Source: a virus
Virus record (IMG/VR): IMGVR_UViG_3300028025_004839
Coordinates: 1 to 34,709 of that record
Strand: one strand, 5' to 3'
DNA: 34,709 nt
Made by a program: the position numbers and the translations under genes. Position 1 is the first letter of the stretch. The number at the start of each line of letters is the position of its first letter. The notes below the pieces were generated by a model. It did no database searches. It saw nothing but the letters and a program-made list of their open reading frames with translations, and was not told the DNA's origin. Below are positions 32,960 through 34,709 of the stretch, one piece after another.

Positions 32960-33326
32960 TACCAAATGGATCGGTAATCGGGGTAGAGCTTATAACTTCA
33001 AATACTGTTGGAGTGTTATTTGGATAGTTTATTTCTTTCCATACTACATTGCCATTCATATCTCTAACGTTAGTAATTTTTTCTCTATACGTTATTGGGT
33101 CTGGCGTTCTTATCTCAAGCATCTGCTCATTCATATACTTGTTGTTAAACGTTTGCTTGTCCCCGCCTCTTCCTGTACCAGAATTTGAAATCATTCCTTT
33201 TGCAGAACATGGAACAGACCTAGTGAATATCCATTCTTTTTTAATAGCACCAGTATTTTCATCTTGGGTGTCTAATTGAAGATAGATGTCTAGCTTCATT
33301 GGCATTAATGAAGTTGCCAGGCTCAT
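32901..33326 (-). CDS. Head closure (head-tail joining) protein
   Basis: A 141-aa beta-rich protein. KLDIYLQLDTQDENTGAIKK, then VPCSAKGMISN, MLEIRTPDPITYREKITNVR and TVFEVISSTPITDPFGN have the barrel-like pattern of SPP1 gp16-type closure proteins, which plug the connector until the tail joins. It directly follows the adaptor stop and overlaps the next gene. The single Cys (PCSAKG) is not part of a visible metal site. Identification is by pattern and gene order. Confidence 0.75.
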   Translation of the reverse strand: MSLATSLMPMKLDIYLQLDTQDENTGAIKKEWIFTRSVPCSAKGMISNSGTGRGGDKQTFNNKYMNEQMLEIRTPDPITYREKITNVRDMNGNVVWKEINYPNNTPTVFEVISSTPITDPFGNVLAYNSIAKRSENQEIGF

Positions 33327-34295
33327 TTAGAATACGACCATGCCATTTGTTACATATGGCGCAAGCAGTTGATCCGCGTATAAGTTTCCAGTTCCTCTGT
33401 GTGCGTCTTCCATGAACTCAAACTTCCAGTCAAATGTGCTTATGTTTTTTACGTATTTATCTTTCCATGCACGGTCTTGCTCGAAGTATTGTTTCATTAA
33501 AATTTTACAGGCCTCTTTAACATTGTCTGGCACATAGTTCCAGCCAAATAAGCCTTCAACCTGATATCTCAAGTCTTTCTTAAATGTTCCAGAATGGCCC
33601 CTGCTATTAACTGATGGGGTAACCATTCCGTTTGCCGAGTATATTGTGTCGTCTTGAAGATCTTGTAGATTAACTCTGACTCCATAATTTGATTCAGAAA
33701 CTATTGGTATATAAAACCAGTTGTTTACGGAAAGTTCAGAATCAAATACTTTAACGTCTTGCTCATAAAGTTTTGTAATTTGCTCTATTCTAATTGGAAG
33801 TGGGAGAATGTCTGACCCATGTCCTTGTGCAATTTGTGTACCAATATAACTATGAAAAAATTGATTTGTATACGCTTCAATTAATTTTCTAGCATACTTC
33901 TCTGCTTGCTGTAGATCATTGTATGTTCTATGATTCGGGTCAGAAGGGTCTGTCCCAATATTTAAATCGTCAATTACATCGTATATATTTACATACGGCA
34001 TAACAATATCTACCATTTGAATGTTTGAAGAGGATACGCCAGATACTGAGTAAGTCCATTCAATTCTAAGCTTTTTAGGTTGGCTTGCAATTGTATGTGG
34101 AATTATAATCTCATAAGTTCCAATATCTGTATCTAGTTTTGTGGCAGTATAAGTTGCTATTGTAGCGCTTAGAGTACCAGATGGCAATGCTTCTTTTACT
34201 ACTGCAGTTACATTACCAGTTGCATCTGTTATTTCTCCACCCCAGTATAATTTAAATCTTACTGGTGAAGCTTGCTTTACATATATTTCTGCCAT
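33327..34295 (-). CDS. Head-tail adaptor with N-terminal beta-sandwich domain
   Basis: 322 aa. Residues 1-105 form an Ig-like beta domain (VRFKLYWGGEITDATGNVTA, GTYEIIIPHTI, KKLRIEWTYSV). From about 107 a helical adaptor domain follows (VIDDLNIGTDPSDPNHRTYN, then EKYARKLIEAYTNQFF) and a late helix (VKEACKILMKQYFEQDRAWK). The second part has the helix-then-beta layout of SPP1 gp15/HK97 gp6-type adaptors that sit below the portal. These are usually about 100-200 aa, so the beta domain looks like an added module. It lies between the SAP-like gene and the closure gene, as expected. Confidence 0.78.
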   Translation of the reverse strand: MAEIYVKQASPVRFKLYWGGEITDATGNVTAVVKEALPSGTLSATIATYTATKLDTDIGTYEIIIPHTIASQPKKLRIEWTYSVSGVSSSNIQMVDIVMPYVNIYDVIDDLNIGTDPSDPNHRTYNDLQQAEKYARKLIEAYTNQFFHSYIGTQIAQGHGSDILPLPIRIEQITKLYEQDVKVFDSELSVNNWFYIPIVSESNYGVRVNLQDLQDDTIYSANGMVTPSVNSRGHSGTFKKDLRYQVEGLFGWNYVPDNVKEACKILMKQYFEQDRAWKDKYVKNISTFDWKFEFMEDAHRGTGNLYADQLLAPYVTNGMVVF

Positions 34296-34311
34296 TAGCT
34301 TATGTTAACGT

Positions 34312-34704
34312 TTAGTTGTAGAAGTCTTGAACTTCCTTTGGTGTCGCTAAACGAAAACCCTCCTCTGTATCAAAGATTTTTTGAGCATCATCTTCAGACA
34401 TTGCTATAAAAGGATGATCTTTTGTAAAGGTATATCCGTGGATATCGTATCTGTGATTATCTCTTGTCATTCTTACAAGCAGGGTATCTTCTGGTTGCGC
34501 TTTTGGATCAAACTTTGGAAGAATTTCAATTTCTTCTGTGTCTCTTTCAATTGCCTCTACCGTACTTTGATATACACTCCAGGTAACGCCTTCTTCTGCT
34601 AGAGCTGCAATAATGTCTTTTTTATTCTTTAGGCCTTCTGTATCAACTGCAAAATCTGTTGCAATTACTTTTAATTCAGCCACCTTTAATGTGTCAAACG
34701 ACAT
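34312..34704 (-). CDS. Small protein with SAP/HeH-like N-terminus, head region
   Basis: 130 aa. Residues 1-37 (SFDTLKVAELKVIATDFAVD, then LKNKKDIIAALAEEG) have the two-helix pattern of SAP/HeH or Rho-N type nucleic-acid-binding motifs. The rest is beta-rich (EDTLLVRMTRDNHRYDIHGY) and ends with an acidic helical segment (EDDAQKIFDTEEGFRLATPK). Small proteins of this form often stand between the capsid and connector genes of phages. A DNA-contacting head-completion role is possible, but unproven. The window begins 5 nt before its ATG, so its regulation cannot be seen. Confidence 0.8.
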   Translation of the reverse strand: MSFDTLKVAELKVIATDFAVDTEGLKNKKDIIAALAEEGVTWSVYQSTVEAIERDTEEIEILPKFDPKAQPEDTLLVRMTRDNHRYDIHGYTFTKDHPFIAMSEDDAQKIFDTEEGFRLATPKEVQDFYN

Positions 34705-34709
34705 ATTTT

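Noticed and set aside
1-34709. tRNA genes, CRISPR arrays, insertion sequences, integrase or attachment sites
   Set aside because: None was seen. All gaps between genes are about 110 bp or shorter and hold only the promoters and hairpins listed.

Overview
This window is a contiguous piece of a tailed double-stranded DNA phage (or prophage-like) genome. Every supported gene lies on the minus strand, so transcription runs from position 34709 down to 1. The DNA is clearly AT-rich, genes are tightly packed (many TAATG or ATGA stop/start overlaps), and TAA, TAG and TGA all serve as stops. No tail-sheath gene lies between the tail terminator and the tape measure, which points to a siphovirus with a long non-contractile tail. 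The host cannot be named from the sequence. A self-encoded DnaE-type polymerase next to a DnaB-like helicase, a DnaG-like primase and a metallophosphoesterase, plus one probable leaderless gene, would fit an actinobacterial host, but this is inference.

Reading in the direction of transcription, the right end (34704-31617) holds head-completion and connector genes: a SAP/HeH-like protein, head-tail adaptor, head-closure protein, neck-type protein and tail terminator. Next comes the major tail protein (31498-30803), which forms a separate unit with a candidate promoter upstream and a strong terminator hairpin downstream. A further promoter then serves the tail assembly chaperones (30692-30028), which are expressed as a short form and as a -1 frameshift fusion through a CCCAAAC slippery heptamer. 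The giant tape measure gene (30018-18340, 3892 aa) follows.

Below the tape measure come a distal-tail-like protein, a 1172-aa hub/minor tail protein with a lectin-like insert, two smaller tail proteins, a 1011-aa fibre with FN3 and S74 chaperone domains, a 52-aa coiled-coil protein and a last tail protein (18340-9175). A compact regulatory switch at about 9105-9170 (terminator-like hairpin, consensus promoter and dyad operator-like repeat) separates this structural block from the replication block.

The replication block (9089-1) encodes a metallophosphoesterase, two tiny zinc-binding-type proteins, a helix-turn-helix protein, several small conserved-looking proteins, a DnaB-like helicase, a DnaG-like primase, a zinc-containing ssDNA-binding protein, a small protein behind its own promoter, DNA polymerase III alpha, and the start of one more small gene cut by the window edge.

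The most striking object is the tape measure. Besides the usual helical and membrane-active core it carries an OmpA-type peptidoglycan-binding domain with both diaminopimelate-binding residues at the canonical spacing, at least one and perhaps two kinase-like domains, and an ADP-ribosyltransferase-like domain. These are separated by repeated glycine-rich boxes. It looks like a tape measure that also carries enzymatic or cell-wall-binding cargo into the host. No tRNA, rRNA, CRISPR array, insertion sequence or integrase is visible, and no stretch of more than 300 bases lacks a gene.
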